A DNA stretch of 64,000 nt, taken from positions 434,001 through 498,000 of the forward strand of contig JASPKZ010001596.1 in NCBI GenBank assembly GCA_030220185.1, read 5' to 3'. Under the pieces are notes generated by a model. That model worked only from the letters and a program-made list of their open reading frames with translations, searched no databases and was not told where the DNA came from. The first letter of the stretch is position 1; every line of letters starts with the position of its first letter. This document shows, piece after piece, positions 22,260 through 33,789 of the stretch. The translations under genes and the position numbers were made by a program. Origin of the DNA: Diploptera punctata (lineage: Eukaryota > Arthropoda > Insecta > Blattodea > Blaberidae).

Positions 22260-23550
22260 TTATATATAATACAATTAATTAATGTATTGAATGATTTTTA
22301 ATTATGAAATTTAAACATATGCAAGAAACAAAACATTGCAACCCAAACTAACAAGTTTCCATGAAATATAGCACTGACAAAGTTTAGAGTAGGTACCGGT
22401 ATAGTTTGGGTTATTGCTATCTTTACATTGCATGAAGATATTAAATTCATGTAGATGCAAATGTAACAATAACATTAAATTGGACGATTTAGAATACAAG
22501 TAAACCATTCCAGTATGTCATATTTGGAGAGACAAGATGTTAAAAGTTATTAGTCCATAATTGAATCTAGGGATTGTTTCAGAACTCTTTGCAATTACAG
22601 TTACATTTAATATTGAACTATAAACATGGTGAAATGTAGTTAGAATTATTTTAACGTTAGTTTTTTTGTATATATGAAATAGGTCTTGCATAGTGTCTAG
22701 TCTTGGTCTACTTGTGCTATGAACAATCAAATTGTCAATTATTAATTTTGTTCATAACACATAGATAGGATTTTTTTTTAATATTTTGTGATAGTAAACT
22801 ATACAGCCTATCTGTCAGAATTGTTTTGCAGAATGAAAAATTATGCTCAACATCACATGATGTTATGGGAGGATACTCGTATCATGCTATATTTGATACT
22901 TTGATGTAAGTGAGAAAAATGCTGGCCTAACCTACATCAACGTTACTAATTTCACAAAGCACTGCTTCAAGTTTCTTACATTTCAATTCTGTAATCTGTT
23001 CACAGAGTAAAGACTGTCCTCAGGTAGCAAGAACGAACTGACAGCTACCTGACTACAGAAAATTCCAATATTGTTATTCTACTTATTCATTTAGGCTCAT
23101 GATCTTGTTCTGGGGGACAAAAAACTCCATCGAACTTGACACTCTGTGACTCATCATCCAATTATTTGCTTTTATAAAGATACTGATAAATTTTCACTTG
23201 TCTACCACATTACATTGTCAAAAATTACACAAATACATTCATTTCAAAAATATTTTAATGAATTCCTAGAACTTTTATTGAAAAAAAAATATCGGAATTT
23301 GAAAGTTGAAAAATATGGAGGAGTATGAAATTTTCACTAAAATATGAACATTTTGTTAAAATATTATGAAATATGAAGTTTTTTGTTGGTCTTATTTGAT
23401 TCTGCATATCATAAAATGTAAAGATACTTAACCTCAGCGCTCTCTGACAAATAGTTTAAAACATGAAATTTTATAAAATTCCTCTCTCTATTTATAACAA
23501 ATATGAGAAAGTTTGAATTTCATATAATTAAACATCGCATTACTTTTTTA
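22260..23550. other. AT-rich interval without genes
   Basis: No supported features; short frames only. Confidence 0.4.
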
Positions 23551-23892
23551 ATTTTGGTGTGTGCGTGTATTATACCGTACATATATTTCACAAAACTATT
23601 ACTACGTGTAGGCCTAATTACATTGAATTGTTATAATATTAAACAAACTTCAAAGAAATAAAAATAATATTAAAATGAATAGCACGAAAATGGAAACCAA
23701 CCCAATTTATTTAAGACTTTTTAAATTTTGGTGTGTGCGTGAATTATACCGTACATATATTTCACAAAACTATTACTACGTGTAGGCCTAATTACATTGA
23801 ATTGTTATAATATTAAACAAACTTCAAAGAAATAAAAATAATATTAAAATGAATAACACGAAAATGGAAACTAACCCAATTTATTTAAAACT
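23551..23892 (+). repeat. Tandem duplication, 174-bp period
   Basis: Unit 1 (23551-23724) and unit 2 (from 23725) share attttggtgtgtgcgtg ... cgtacatatatttcacaaaac ... cccaatttatttaa with very few differences. High identity implies a recent local duplication. No coding content. Confidence 0.92.
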
Positions 23893-24255
23893 ACGTACAT
23901 ATACACTAATTTATAATATTGAAAATAAACTATAATATAGTATAAAATTAATTATATCAGAATTGAAAACATTGATGTAGTATGGATAAATAATGAAAGC
24001 AGACGAATTTTTGCTATGGGAAATAAGAAAACATAAGAAAGATGATGCGCGGATACCCAATTCAGCCAACATAATACGGAGGGAAATTGGAATTCATTAC
24101 CAACATAACTGAAAAGTTAAGTTAAAACCGGTATACGCAACTGGCGGTTAAAAGCAGGTGGTACAACGCATATTGACGTTGTACTCCTGCTAGCCTTAAG
24201 CGTCAGATGACTAACTTGGGAGTTAACCTGAAGTTCGTACAACCGGCCCTAAGTG

Positions 24256-25058
24256 ATAAAATTGGAAATCATATATAACAGAGGGATTTACTATTACAAA
24301 AGGTTTAAGGCAGGGTTGCAGTTTATCTACAACTCTATTCAAAATTTATCTCGAAAGAGTACTAAGAGACTGGAGGGAAAAAAATGTCAAAAATGGCCAT
24401 ACCAGTCCAAAATACACATGTATATTCACTAAATTTTGCAGATGACCAGGTATTAATAGCACAAGACCACTATGACATAGAATATATGGCTAAAAAACTA
24501 AAAGAAGAATACGAAAAATGGGGACTTTATATAAACATTGAGAAAACTAAATATCTGTGTATGGGAGAAGGAATGGAAAATATAAATTTCAACAATGGAG
24601 AAGAACTAAAACCTAGTATTGAATGCACTTATTTAGGAACAAAATTAGACCATTCAGGCGATAACACAGTGAAAATTAAAAATAGAATCGCACAAACAAA
24701 ACAAGTAATAAATACTTTAAACTCTGTTTGGTGGAGCAAAAATATTTAAAAAAGTAGAACATTACAAATATATCAAACCATAATTCAGAGCATTTTAACA
24801 TATGGTGCTGAAGTCTGGCAAATTCCTGCCAGGGAAACGAAAAGAATTTTAAGTACAAAAATGGATGTTTTAAGAAGATCAGCTGGAAAATCTAGAATGG
24901 ATAGAATACGAAATAAAGAAATAAGGGAAATTATGGGTGTACAAGAGGAGCCGGACATCATAGACATTACAGAAAAGAAAAAGATTACAGTGGTATGGCC
25001 ATGTCAAAAGAATGCCGGAGCAAATATTGCCTCAACTTATTATGGAATGAATCCAAAT
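24256..25058 (+). mobile_element. LINE-beta copy 1, truncated at both ends
   Basis: The plus strand carries LINE-beta RT parts: GLRQGCSLSTTLFKIYL, then in ORF 24384-24749 LNFADDQVLIAQD (catalytic DD), TYLGTKLDHSGD, then SILTYGAEVWQIPA and MDVLRRSAGKSRMDRIRNKE. It stops abruptly near 25058 inside the region equivalent to MEWIPMERRKRGRP, so it lacks a 3' end. That is unusual, because LINE copies normally lose the 5' side. Its left edge lies 5 bp from the Harbinger-type end at 24237-24251. Confidence 0.85.
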
Positions 25059-25064
25059 GTCTAA

Positions 25065-25640
25065 TTTACCTCCCTCAAATTACTTTATTAAATATATTTT
25101 CATAAATTAATCAATTGTATCTTACAGGACAATATTATAGTTTAATAACAATCTAAGAGTTAATTAAATTGTATGGTATACAGATACATTGCAACAAAAC
25201 AAAAGTGGTGGCTACTACAGCGATTTTTTTTTGTTTTTTTTCAGGTAAACCCCTAATTCAATCGTCGTATTTCGCTGATTTTTTTGAGAATACCTTCCTA
25301 ATTTTATTTTAATATCATATACAGAGTTTCGTTATGAACAATAAAAAATTGCACCCGCTACAGCGATTTTTAAATTTTCGTTTCAGGTGACTCCTACTCC
25401 TAAAAGGCCGAATTTGGTAGTTAACGAACTTGATCTTACTTTTTTAACTGATTGCAATATGTCGAGTATGGATTCCAAAAAAACTGCGGCAGCTATTCAT
25501 TTATTGATTTATTTGATGGAGTTAAGACCGTAGGGTCTTCTCTTCCACTTCATCAGGGTAAATTATACATACAATGACAATTATGAGTTATCTACGTATT
25601 GATTAATAATGCGTAATAGGCATAGGCTACACAATATAGA
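25065..25640. other. Interval between two LINE-beta copies
   Basis: A related phrase, ctacagcgatttttwaattt..., occurs at about 25213 and 25369, each followed by tttcaggt and cctaattc/cctactcc. This suggests an old small duplication. No gene. Confidence 0.4.
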
Positions 25641-25651
25641 GTTGGCAAAGG

Positions 25652-27590
25652 AAAAAAATAATAACGATAATAACAATCATCATCATCCGGTAACTTATCA
25701 TGGCAGCTGCCGCCGTCTTCCGGAAACCAAACGCCATTCCTCTCTGTCCATCCATTGATCTTCCTCCAATCCTCTGATATTCATAGCTGCTTGTTCCCCT
25801 TCTATCCAAGTTTTCGTCGGTCTTCCTCTCTTCCTCCTTTCCATTGGGATCCATTCCATAATAAGTTGAGGCAATCTTTGCTCTGGCATTCTTTTGACAT
25901 GGCCATACCACTGTAATCTTTTCTTTTCTATAATGTCTATGATGTCCGGCTCCTCTTGTGCACCCATAATTTCCCTTATTTCTTTATTTCGTATTCTATC
26001 CATTCTAGATTTTCCAGCTGATCTTCTTAAAACATCCATTTCTGTACTTAAAATTCTTTTCATTTCCCTGATAGGAATTTGCCAGACTTCAGCACCATAT
26101 GTTAAAATGCTCTGAATTATGGTTTGATATATTTGCAATTTTCTATTTTTTTTATATTTTTGCTCCACCAAACAGAGTTTAAAGCATTTATTGCTTGTTT
26201 TGTTTGAGCGATTCTATTTTTAATTTCCACTGTGTTATCGCCTGAATGGTCTAATTTTGTTCCTAAATAAGTGCAATCAATATTAGGTTTTAGTTCTTCC
26301 CCATTGTTGAAATTTATATTTTCCATTTCTTCTCCTATACACTGATATTTAGTTTTTTAAATGTTTATATGAAGTCCCCAATTTTCATGTTCTTCTTTTA
26401 GTTTTTTTGCCATATATTCTATGTCATAGTGGTCTTGTGCTATTAATACCTGGTCATCTGCAAAATTTAGTGAATATACATTTGTATTTTGGATTGGTAT
26501 GCCCATTTTTTTACATTTTTTTTTTTTTGCTCCAGTCTCTGAGTACTCTTTCGAGATAACTTTTGAATAGAGTTGGAGATAAACTGCAACCCTGCCTTAA
26601 ACCTTTTGTAGTAGTAAATCCCTCTGTTATATATGATTTCCAATTTTTATTTTCGAAATAGATATTTTGTATAAAGCTTTTATAGCTTCTATTAATTTTT
26701 TGGTAATGTTAGAATTGTCTAAAGTTTTCTATAACATTTTTTGAGAAATACTATCATATGCTTTGGTTAAATCTACAAAAAGCAAATGTATATCTCTGTT
26801 AGTAGCCCTTTTTTTCTATCATTTGTGTTATGCAAAATATATTATCTGTGCATGACCTACCACTTCTAAAACCAAATTGTTCTTCCATTTATTTATCCTG
26901 GTATTCTAAATCAATAATTTTACTTAGTATATGTCCATATATTCTAATTAATGTCCTCGTTACTGATATGCCTCTATAATTTTCACACTTTCTCTTGTCT
27001 CCCTTCTTATGTATCGATATTATAATAGCGACTTTCCACTCTTCTGGCACTTCTTCGCTATTTATTATTTTATTAAACAGTACAGTGATCATTTCCAATA
27101 ACTTCTAACTGCCACTTTTAATCAATTCTATAGCAATATTCCCTGGGCCGGCATTACTATCATTTTTCATTCTCATAATTTCCTTTTTTACAGTATTTAT
27201 ATCAATTTCGAGTATGTTTCCTGTTTCCATCTATGATAAATCGTCATTTTCTCCCAAAAATTCTTTTCGGTCCTCTACTAAAAGTTTTTTGTAATATTCT
27301 TCCCATTCATGTGTCCCTATTAGGTTGAGAAGATTCTTATTTCTATTCGATGAACGTATACTTTTTATAAATTTCCATGATTCAGAACTCTTCTTGCCTC
27401 CTAAATATGTTTGTATTTCTGTACATTTATTATCCCAAATCTCGTTTCTGTGCTTAGTAACCATTCTTCTCACTTTTGCTTGTGCTTTTTGATATTGTAT
27501 TTTGTCATTCTGGTTCTTTGTACTAAGCCATTTTAAAAATAACTGTTTCTTATTCTGTATTTCTTTCTCTATTAGATCGTTCCAAAACAA
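25652..27590 (-). mobile_element. LINE-beta copy 2, long 5'-truncated copy
   Basis: A minus-strand copy of about 1.9 kb. From right to left: EIWDNKCTEIQTYLGGKK (pre-RT), EVPEEWKVAIIISIHKKGD and CENYRGISVTRT (RT motif 1-2), a decayed middle, FADDQVL (catalytic, near 26455-26475), the C-terminal block (ORF 25698-26171), then a 3' tail of ATC/ATT units at 25652-25690. Several frameshifts and stops break the frame. No endonuclease domain was seen. The right end meets an (AAC)/(AAT) run at 27586. Confidence 0.88.
25698..26171 (-). pseudogene. LINE-beta C-terminal ORF fragment
   Basis: 157 codons open on the minus strand: SILTYGAEVWQIPIREMKR, MDVLRRSAGKSRMDRIRNKE, EKKRLQWYGHVKRMPEQRL, the basic RRKRGRPTKTWIEG and EEDQWMDREEWRLVSGRR. 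This defines the intact C-terminus against which the copies at 8242, 9013 and 24256 were recognised. RT activity lies upstream in another, broken frame. Confidence 0.8.
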
Positions 27591-27600
27591 CAACAACAAC

Positions 27601-27648
<48 letters not shown>

Positions 27649-27676
27649 TAATAATAATAATAATAAATAATAATAG
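27586..27676. repeat. (AAC)n(AAT)n microsatellite
   Basis: Several AAC units pass into about 25 AAT units with small interruptions. It abuts the truncated LINE-beta. Confidence 0.95.
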
Positions 27677-27712
27677 TATACATGAAACAGCTAAAGCATT
27701 AACGCAACACAA

Positions 27713-27715
<3 letters not shown>

Positions 27716-27747
<32 letters not shown>
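27716..27747. repeat. (CA)n microsatellite
   Basis: A short gcgc run followed by about 14 CA units. Confidence 0.95.
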
Positions 27748-27751
<4 letters not shown>

Positions 27752-27771
27752 TACATCGGCGATATATATAC

Positions 27772-28095
27772 AATCCACCGCTGTGGTCTCGAGGTAGCGT
27801 GCTGCCTTGTCACGCAGCGGGCCCGGGTTCGATTCTTGTAGGGACAGGTTCTTGGGTGAGGTTTTTTCGGAGTTTTTCCTCAACTGTAAGACAAATGTCA
27901 GGAAACTTAGGGCCCAACGATCCTCGAAAATCATCCGGGTATCATCATTGTCATCCTTATCATTATCATCATCATCCTTCACCGGTGTGGAAAGCAATGG
28001 GAAGCTACCACACCTACAATTCCCTAGTAATGCTGCAAAGCATAGCATGAAAATTCTATGATTGCAATGAAAGACCTGCCCTCGGGCAGAATTAT

Positions 28096-28096
<1 letters not shown>
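27772..28096 (+). mobile_element. SINE-B copy 3
   Basis: A complete family structure from ccaccgctgtggtctcgagg to gacctgccctcgggcagaat. The flanks are AT-repeats (atatatata on both sides), so the duplication cannot be fixed exactly. Confidence 0.88.
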
Positions 28097-28104
<8 letters not shown>

Positions 28105-28190
<86 letters not shown>

Positions 28191-28200
28191 AGAGAGAGAT
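28105..28200. repeat. (TG)n(AG)n compound microsatellite
   Basis: About 14 TG units are followed directly by about 30 AG units. It starts right after the SINE-B end. Confidence 0.97.
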
Positions 28201-28204
28201 ATTT

Positions 28205-29795
28205 TATGAGACACATTGTAGGATATGCAAAATGGTACCATAAACGTAATGAATAAATCGTGAAAAAACTTGGTTTGGAACCAGTGCTTCATTATATGCA
28301 GAATTTTCAAAACAACTGGTAGGACCACTTATGGTAGATGAAATCCTCTAGAATCCCAAAAAGCAATGCTTCACTACCAACCCAATGGCCTCTGGAACGT
28401 CCCAAAAAGCGAAGGAAAGAATATTCCTCCTTTATGAGATCGTAATAAGCCACTTGGCTCAACACTTGTATGGACGATGACATACATATCGGTCACGGTC
28501 ATTTTCGGTGTCTACTACAAGATCTGTAATAATTGTTCATGGGAACAACGTCAATTGCTTCATTCGTTCGGATTTGGCTAAAAATATACGCCCAAGAAGC
28601 ATTAAAAGCATGTTTATTAAAGTGCTTCATAATACAAGAGGGAATTTGCGTCTTTGAGAGATTCAGGTTCGATTCCCGGTCAATCCGGTTAGATGAGTAT
28701 TGTGATATTTCCAGAGACAAGACTGGTCTGGTGAGAATAAGAGACACTGGGAATAAGTATAAAATAGTTTACATGGAAGCATTGTCTAATATGTAAATAT
28801 TATTATTTTGTAAATTTAAAGCTGTCATGCACCACTATTATTGAATGAATGGATGAATGAATAAGCCACTGTGTCCCATGAAGGGCTGGAACCTCCTACA
28901 AGAGGGATGAGCTCAAATATCATGTGGTTCATGTGGGGAGCAACTCCACACTATTCTAAGTCTACTCTTGTGTTTTAAAGTATATTTTAAGTTGGCAATA
29001 TTGTGCAGTTTGTGATTGGACTCAATGTTTTTGATTTTTCAATGGTGCACTTTTGTATTTTTTCTCGCAACTTATGAATTGGGTCTGCTAGTATGGTTAG
29101 TACATTGGTTGTACTTATGTTTAAAGGCTGTCCGCTCTTAAAGTTATCTTCATCAAAACAAAACATGTGATCTGCTCGCTTTTCATTGGTTATGTACACC
29201 AATGTACGACGTAGAAGAAATAAGTAAGCGAAAAAGTAGTTCCCTTCATTAAATTAAAAATGTGTCCTCTGAATATACTTTTTATTCTTCGTGAATGAAA
29301 ATAATAATATTCAAAACATAAAAAAGTATTCTAAAATAAACCTAATCAATAATTGCAACGTAAATACGTATGGATGATGCTTTGAGTCATGCTTCAGTTG
29401 ATTATGATGTAACAAAATGGCTGAAGGTATCGCGTCTTCTGTTGTTGTGTCGCCACCTAAATTTTTAAAAACAAGTCTGGCAAACCTTTGACTAGTGGTC
29501 AAAAAACATTTATTGTAAACGTATTTCACAAGTTCAGTGAAAAATCTCTCCAGCTTTCTTGTAATCTACTCCATTCAACGATCACATGTCTTATTTACTT
29601 CACACGTGCTACCTGCCAATGTGACGCGAATGGCGGAAGGATACAATTGGCGTTTGTTTATGTTAGGATCACTAAGAGTGGATAAGGTATAGGCACTGAT
29701 TGTTCACACTTTTTTGATGTTGCGCACTACCTCCTCCCACACACTTCTATTGCGGACGGTGGTCGACCATTGTTATTATGTACTGTTAATAACGT
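28205..29795. other. Interval without genes
   Basis: Only short frames. A B-box-like aggttcgattcccggtc at about 28665-28682 may be a SINE head remnant. Otherwise nothing recognised. Confidence 0.4.
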
Positions 29796-29799
29796 AGCG

Positions 29800-30290
29800 C
29801 GTCCGCCGTGGTGGACTAGAGGTTATGTTCCTTGCCTCTGGTCCCGAGGATAGCGCGCTCAAACCCGGCCTGGGCCGGATTTTTTTTAGAATTGCAAAAT
29901 CCAAGGAGCAAGTCCTCCGGGAGGGAATTTAAGCCGTGGGGATATTAAATTTTGGTAGATGAAATTTTGTTTATTATTTGGATTGTATAAAGAATAGAAT
30001 GGAAATAGAATTAATTAGTTTGTTAGTTGTTTTGGCTGCTATAACAAAAAGAACTCAGATTCCTTTTTCTTCCTGGCTTCCAGCGGCAATAGCTCCCGAG
30101 TTTGAAGATCTTCAGACTCGCAAACGAACCGAAAGCCTGAATAAAAAGTCCTCTCGGTAAAATTTACCGACCTTCATCCATCCAAGTAACTCTTAGTTGC
30201 CTGCTAGATACCTGATTGGTTTGCTACGTTGACCGCATACCATTCATGACATCTCTAGGGAAATAAACGTAATTAAATTAACTTGGTGTA
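29800..30290 (+). mobile_element. SINE-E copy 2
   Basis: Head gtccgccgtggtggactagagg with A-box-like and B-box-like (gcgcgctcaaacccggcc) segments. The body has gagcaagtcctccgggaggg and gaagatcttcagactcgc, then aagtcctctcggtaaaattt. The end is gggaaataaacgtaattaaattaacttgg, the same family end as 7900-7835 in reverse. The middle (29950-30090) looks like unrelated inserted sequence. Confidence 0.6.
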
Positions 30291-30450
30291 GTAATTCCTA
30301 ACAAAGGAAGAGCTAAGTCCAACATTGGGCTGTTACGCATTGTAGATTGTAGAGAACTTCGTAGAATCCTGACTCAGGGACACAATTTGAACCCAGGCTT
30401 TACTAATCGATAACTTTGTAATTTTTTTTCGGAACGAAACTACCTAACTA

Positions 30451-30735
30451 ACTAACTCACTGGCACTATCGAACCCGTAGGTTCATGACCAGGCGGACAT
30501 AAGCTCTCCATACATCCCTATCCTGAGCTAATTATTTCCAATCATCCCCTGTATAATCTACTTCCTTGAAATCATGATTAATGTTATTCTCGCACGTCAT
30601 TCTTTGTATACCAACTGGGTGTTTTCCATCTGGTTTTCCTACATGAAGCTTTCATGCACCTCTTTCATTCCCCATTCGTGCCAAATGTCCTGCCCATCAC
30701 ATACTACGAGACTTAACTGTTTTCATTATATCTAG
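30451..30735 (-). mobile_element. LINE-alpha 3' fragment
   Basis: Left edge taactaactcactggcactatcgaacccg is the LINE-alpha 3' end with its (GTTA)n tail in reverse. It continues through the GKPEGK-like segment to about 30735, where a LINE-gamma fragment begins. Confidence 0.85.
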
Positions 30736-31050
30736 CAGTCTTTTAATAGGTCTTCCTGGTCGATGATTTCCTTTGGGTTTATATTGCATCATCATTTTTG
30801 GGATTCTTGAATTATCCATTCTTTTTTACATGGTCTAGCCGGTTTAATTATATCTGTTGAGTTTTTCTTCTACTGATCTTACTTCTAATTGTTCCAAAAT
30901 GTATTCATTATTTTTTCGATCTAAAAGAGTGTACCCTTCTGTTCTGAGAAATTTCATTTCCGTTGTTTTGATTCCCCTCCCGTCTCTTTTTCTTAATGTC
31001 CAAATCTCATTTCCGTATAAAAGGAAGGATAATGCCCAAAGTACAGTATT
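30736..31050 (-). mobile_element. LINE-gamma fragment
   Basis: The minus strand reads LLYGNEIWTLRKRDGRGIKT, TEMKFLRTEGYTLLDRKNNE, ILEQLEVRSVEEKLNRYN, and a PKGNHRPGRPIKRL tail. This is the LINE-gamma C-terminal arrangement. It ends at the LINE-alpha junction on the left. Confidence 0.75.
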
Positions 31051-31062
31051 ATAAATACATAA

Positions 31063-31091
31063 ATAAATATATATATATATATATATATATA
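31063..31091. repeat. (AT)n microsatellite
   Basis: About 14 AT units. Confidence 0.95.
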
Positions 31092-31109
31092 TTATTCTTG
31101 TGGATTTTT

Positions 31110-31746
31110 ATACTAATTTAGCTTTTAGTGACTGGATTCAAATACCCACGAACAATAATCACAAATAGGAATGAGATGCACAAAGAAATTAAACATAGGC
31201 TCAATTCTGGAAATGCGTGCTATTATGCATTACAGGGACTTTTGACGATCCAACTCATTTCAAAAAGCGTTAAACTGAAAATATATAAACCTGTTATTCT
31301 ACCAGTTATATTATATGGATGTTAAACATGGACTCTTATTTTAAGGGACAAAATGAGATTACAAGTATTTGAGAATAAAGTTCTTAGGAAAAATTTTGGA
31401 CCAAATAGAGACGAACAGACAGATGAATGGAAAAGACTACATAACAATGAATTACATGGTCTTTATAGGAAGCCAGATATGATAAGAACAGTTATGTCTC
31501 GTAGACTGCAATAGGCAGGACATATGGCACGAATGGGGAATGAAAGACGTACATGAATGCTTCTTGTAGGAAAACCAGAGGGAAAACGCCCAGTTGGTAG
31601 ACCAAGAATGAGGTGGGAGAATAACATTAACCATGATTTGAGGGAAGTAGATTATACAGGGAATTATTGGAAAACATTAGCTATTGAGAGCTTATGTCCG
31701 CGCTGCCATGAACCTACGGGTTCGATAGTGCCAGTGAGTTAGTTAG
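31110..31746 (+). mobile_element. LINE-alpha copy, 5'-truncated
   Basis: Starts in the ATGFKYPRTIITNRNEMHKEIKHR-like block and runs through VILPVILYGC, RLQVFENKVLRKNFGP, the GKPEGKRPVGRPRMRWEN tail (ORF 31557-31742) and the 3' end gtgccagtgagttagttagtta. Internal stops and a frame change near 31325 break the protein. Confidence 0.85.
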
Positions 31747-31749
31747 TTA

Positions 31750-32175
31750 TGTATTATTTATTACCAATTCACCAAATTTACACAAATCTTAGGAATAATA
31801 TTATATTATAATTTTTAATATTGTATTTGAATGTTTAATTGAGACGGGGTTGATTCTACATTAGAGAGGTTCCATTAAATTCCACACACTTAAACAGTGT
31901 GTCGTGCACCAAAACAGTTTGAGAACCCCCTGATCTATCTACTAAGATTCTCCACTTGAAATTGTCACCTTAGAGGGCGACCATCACCCTATATCTCCAT
32001 ATTTTCAACTTTCCCTTTCTACAAGGAATGGTAAAATAAGAAGGGTAGAAGACACAAAAATTGGAGGTTCGTGGACATAATGGCTTAATTATTCCTACCT
32101 GAGAGACACAACCCTGTCCTCAATCTTCTCTGTCACGCGAGACAAAAATTACATTTTTACTCCATATTTCCTTAT
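31750..32175. other. Interval without genes
   Basis: Near 31905-31931, caccaaaacagtttgagaaccccctg resembles the terminus of hAT-type elements. With no partner end found, I do not call it. Confidence 0.35.
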
Positions 32176-32179
32176 CTAA

Positions 32180-32252
32180 TTAACTCACTGGGAATAACGA
32201 ACCCGGAGGTTCATGGCCACGCATACATAAGCTCTTCATATATCCATATTCT
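32180..32252 (-). mobile_element. LINE-alpha 3' scrap
   Basis: taactcactgggaataacgaacccggaggttcatggcc matches the LINE-alpha 3' end on the minus strand. It is cut by the next LINE. Confidence 0.7.
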
Positions 32253-32255
32253 GAG

Positions 32256-33290
32256 TCATTCATAGATAGATAGATCATCGGTTGATTAATGTCTTTGACA
32301 TCGTCCGATTCCTAATAGCCAGTTTTGTCGGTCCATCCAGTCTCCTGGTTCTAGATGTTTCTCCTTCGTGTATAAACATATTCCCTGATTCCAGGAGGTT
32401 TTAGGTCTTCCTCTGCTTCGTCTTCCGACAGGTTTCCATTCCAAAACAGATTTTGGTAGTCGATCCTCTTCCATTCGCTGGGCATGTCCGTACCATCTTA
32501 ATTGCTGAGTTTTAATATAATCTAAAATAGTGTCTTCAATCTTCATTTTCTCCCTTATAACTGAGATCCTAATTTTCTCTCTTCTTGAAATTCTTGCGGC
32601 CCTTCGTATCAAATCCATTTCCGTTGCCAAAAGGTACTTATTTGTTTTTGTTGTTAATGGCCAAAGTTCTGCTCCATAAGTAATGATGCTTTTAACAAAT
32701 GTATGATATATATTCATTTTATTTTTATTACTTATATTTTTATCCCACTATATTCCATTGAGGCAAGCAATTGCAAATTTTCCTTTATTATTTTTATTTC
32801 TTATTTCCTCTTCATAACTCCCATTTTTATTTATTTTTATTCCTAAATATGTGATCTCACTACAAGATTTTATTAATTCTCCAGTCTCCAAAATTAAATT
32901 TTGTTCTGGTTCACCAATTGATAAATATTTTGTTTTTTTCATGTTCAAATTTAATCCCCATTTTTCGTATTCTTCTATTAATTTTCTAGTCATATATTCT
33001 AAATCTTCATAATCTTGTGCAATTAACAATTGATCATCTGCAAAATGTAAGTTGTATAAAGTTTTGTTGTTTGAAATAGGAATTCCCATGCTTGAACATT
33101 TTCTCCTCCAATTCTTTAATATTTCATGTACATATATTTTAAACAGAGTCTGTAATAGACAACAACCTTGATGAAGACCTTTATTTATCGAAAAACCATG
33201 TGACAATTTACTGCCAATTTTAATTTTAGACATGCAATTGTCATATACATTTTGTATAGCTTCAATTATTCCTTGTATAATTATTTCGGC
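32256..33290 (-). mobile_element. LINE-beta-related copy (beta2), 5'-truncated
   Basis: A minus-strand copy ending in a short (ATAG)n tail at 32260-32277. The frame at 32748-33233 has GLHQGCCLLQTLFKIYV, LHFADDQLLIAQD (catalytic DD) and ITYLGIKINKNG. The frame at 32286-32717 has SIITYGAELWPLTT, MDLIRRAARISRREKIR, QLRWYGHAQRM and GRRSRGRPKTSW. It differs from LINE-beta by about half its residues while keeping block order, so it is a sister subfamily. One frame break lies between the two ORFs. Confidence 0.85.
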
Positions 33291-33294
33291 TACT

Positions 33295-33625
33295 CTATGC
33301 CAGTATACCGTACGTTAATATTCGATCGGAGAACAAGTGACTGCTAGCGTCATGTTGGCCAACGTGATAACACACATTTCCTCTAGAGTCAATTGCCACG
33401 TTTAATCACGTATATGGAGATTCTATCCCAGGAGTCTACTTACATTAGTGGGCAAGTTAGGGTGAAACATAGGCCAGTTAATGTACACCAGATTAATTTG
33501 GGCAAGTTATTGTATACCAGATTAGTTAAGCCGTTCGCGTGTTTTTTTATCATACGTTGGCTACAGTGTTTGAGGCAATGACTAATACACATTTCATATT
33601 TTTTTATTCAATGCCATCACGTTGT
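33295..33625. other. Interval with weak dispersed similarity
   Basis: ggagattctatcccaggagtc resembles a phrase near 16180, and gtacaccagattaatttgggc is partly repeated 25 bp later. No gene was found. Confidence 0.35.
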
Positions 33626-33629
33626 CATT

Positions 33630-33722
33630 TCGACATGCTGGTATTCTGTCCTGGCATGGCGATATTGAACCCACTTCTGAGGTTGGGGCGCCTGGAAGGT
33701 GGAGTTACGCTGCCCCGATGAT
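33630..33722 (-). mobile_element. SINE-D copy 2, 3' fragment
   Basis: tctgtcctggcatggcgata and ggtggagttacgctgcccc are the reverse of SINE-D 3' sequences near 9690-9760. Head missing. Confidence 0.5.
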
Positions 33723-33789
33723 ATATGATAGGTGATGATGATGATAATGATGCGCCAGGAGAGGCCTTAATCCTAAACTTAATTAATGT

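Larger units (their letters stand above)
12528..24251 (+). mobile_element. PIF/Harbinger-like region with matching ends and many insertions
   Basis: Matching inverted ends, tagggccggttgtac at 12528-12542 and gtacaaccggcccta at 24237-24251, enclose exons of a HARBI1-like transposase. If one element, it is now 11.7 kb. PLE, SINE-B, SINE-C, SINE-E, SINE-F, LINE and MITE insertions account for roughly 3 kb of this. The flanks read TTA on the left and TAA on the right. They are not identical as a strict 3-bp TWA duplication would require, so the two ends could come from different copies. Exons support the family; the exact extent is inference. Confidence 0.45.

Noticed and set aside
12528..24251. 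A certain 3-bp TWA duplication for the Harbinger-like element
   Set aside because: Left flank TTA and right flank TAA are not identical, so I do not claim a duplication.
27572..28216. A 214-codon minus-strand frame with Ser/Leu, His/Thr and Tyr run segments
   Set aside because: It is made of (CT)n, (CA)n, SINE-B and (AAT)n translated through; not a gene.
31905..31931. A hAT terminus (caccaaaacagtttgagaaccccctg)
   Set aside because: No partner terminus or 8-bp duplication could be found nearby.
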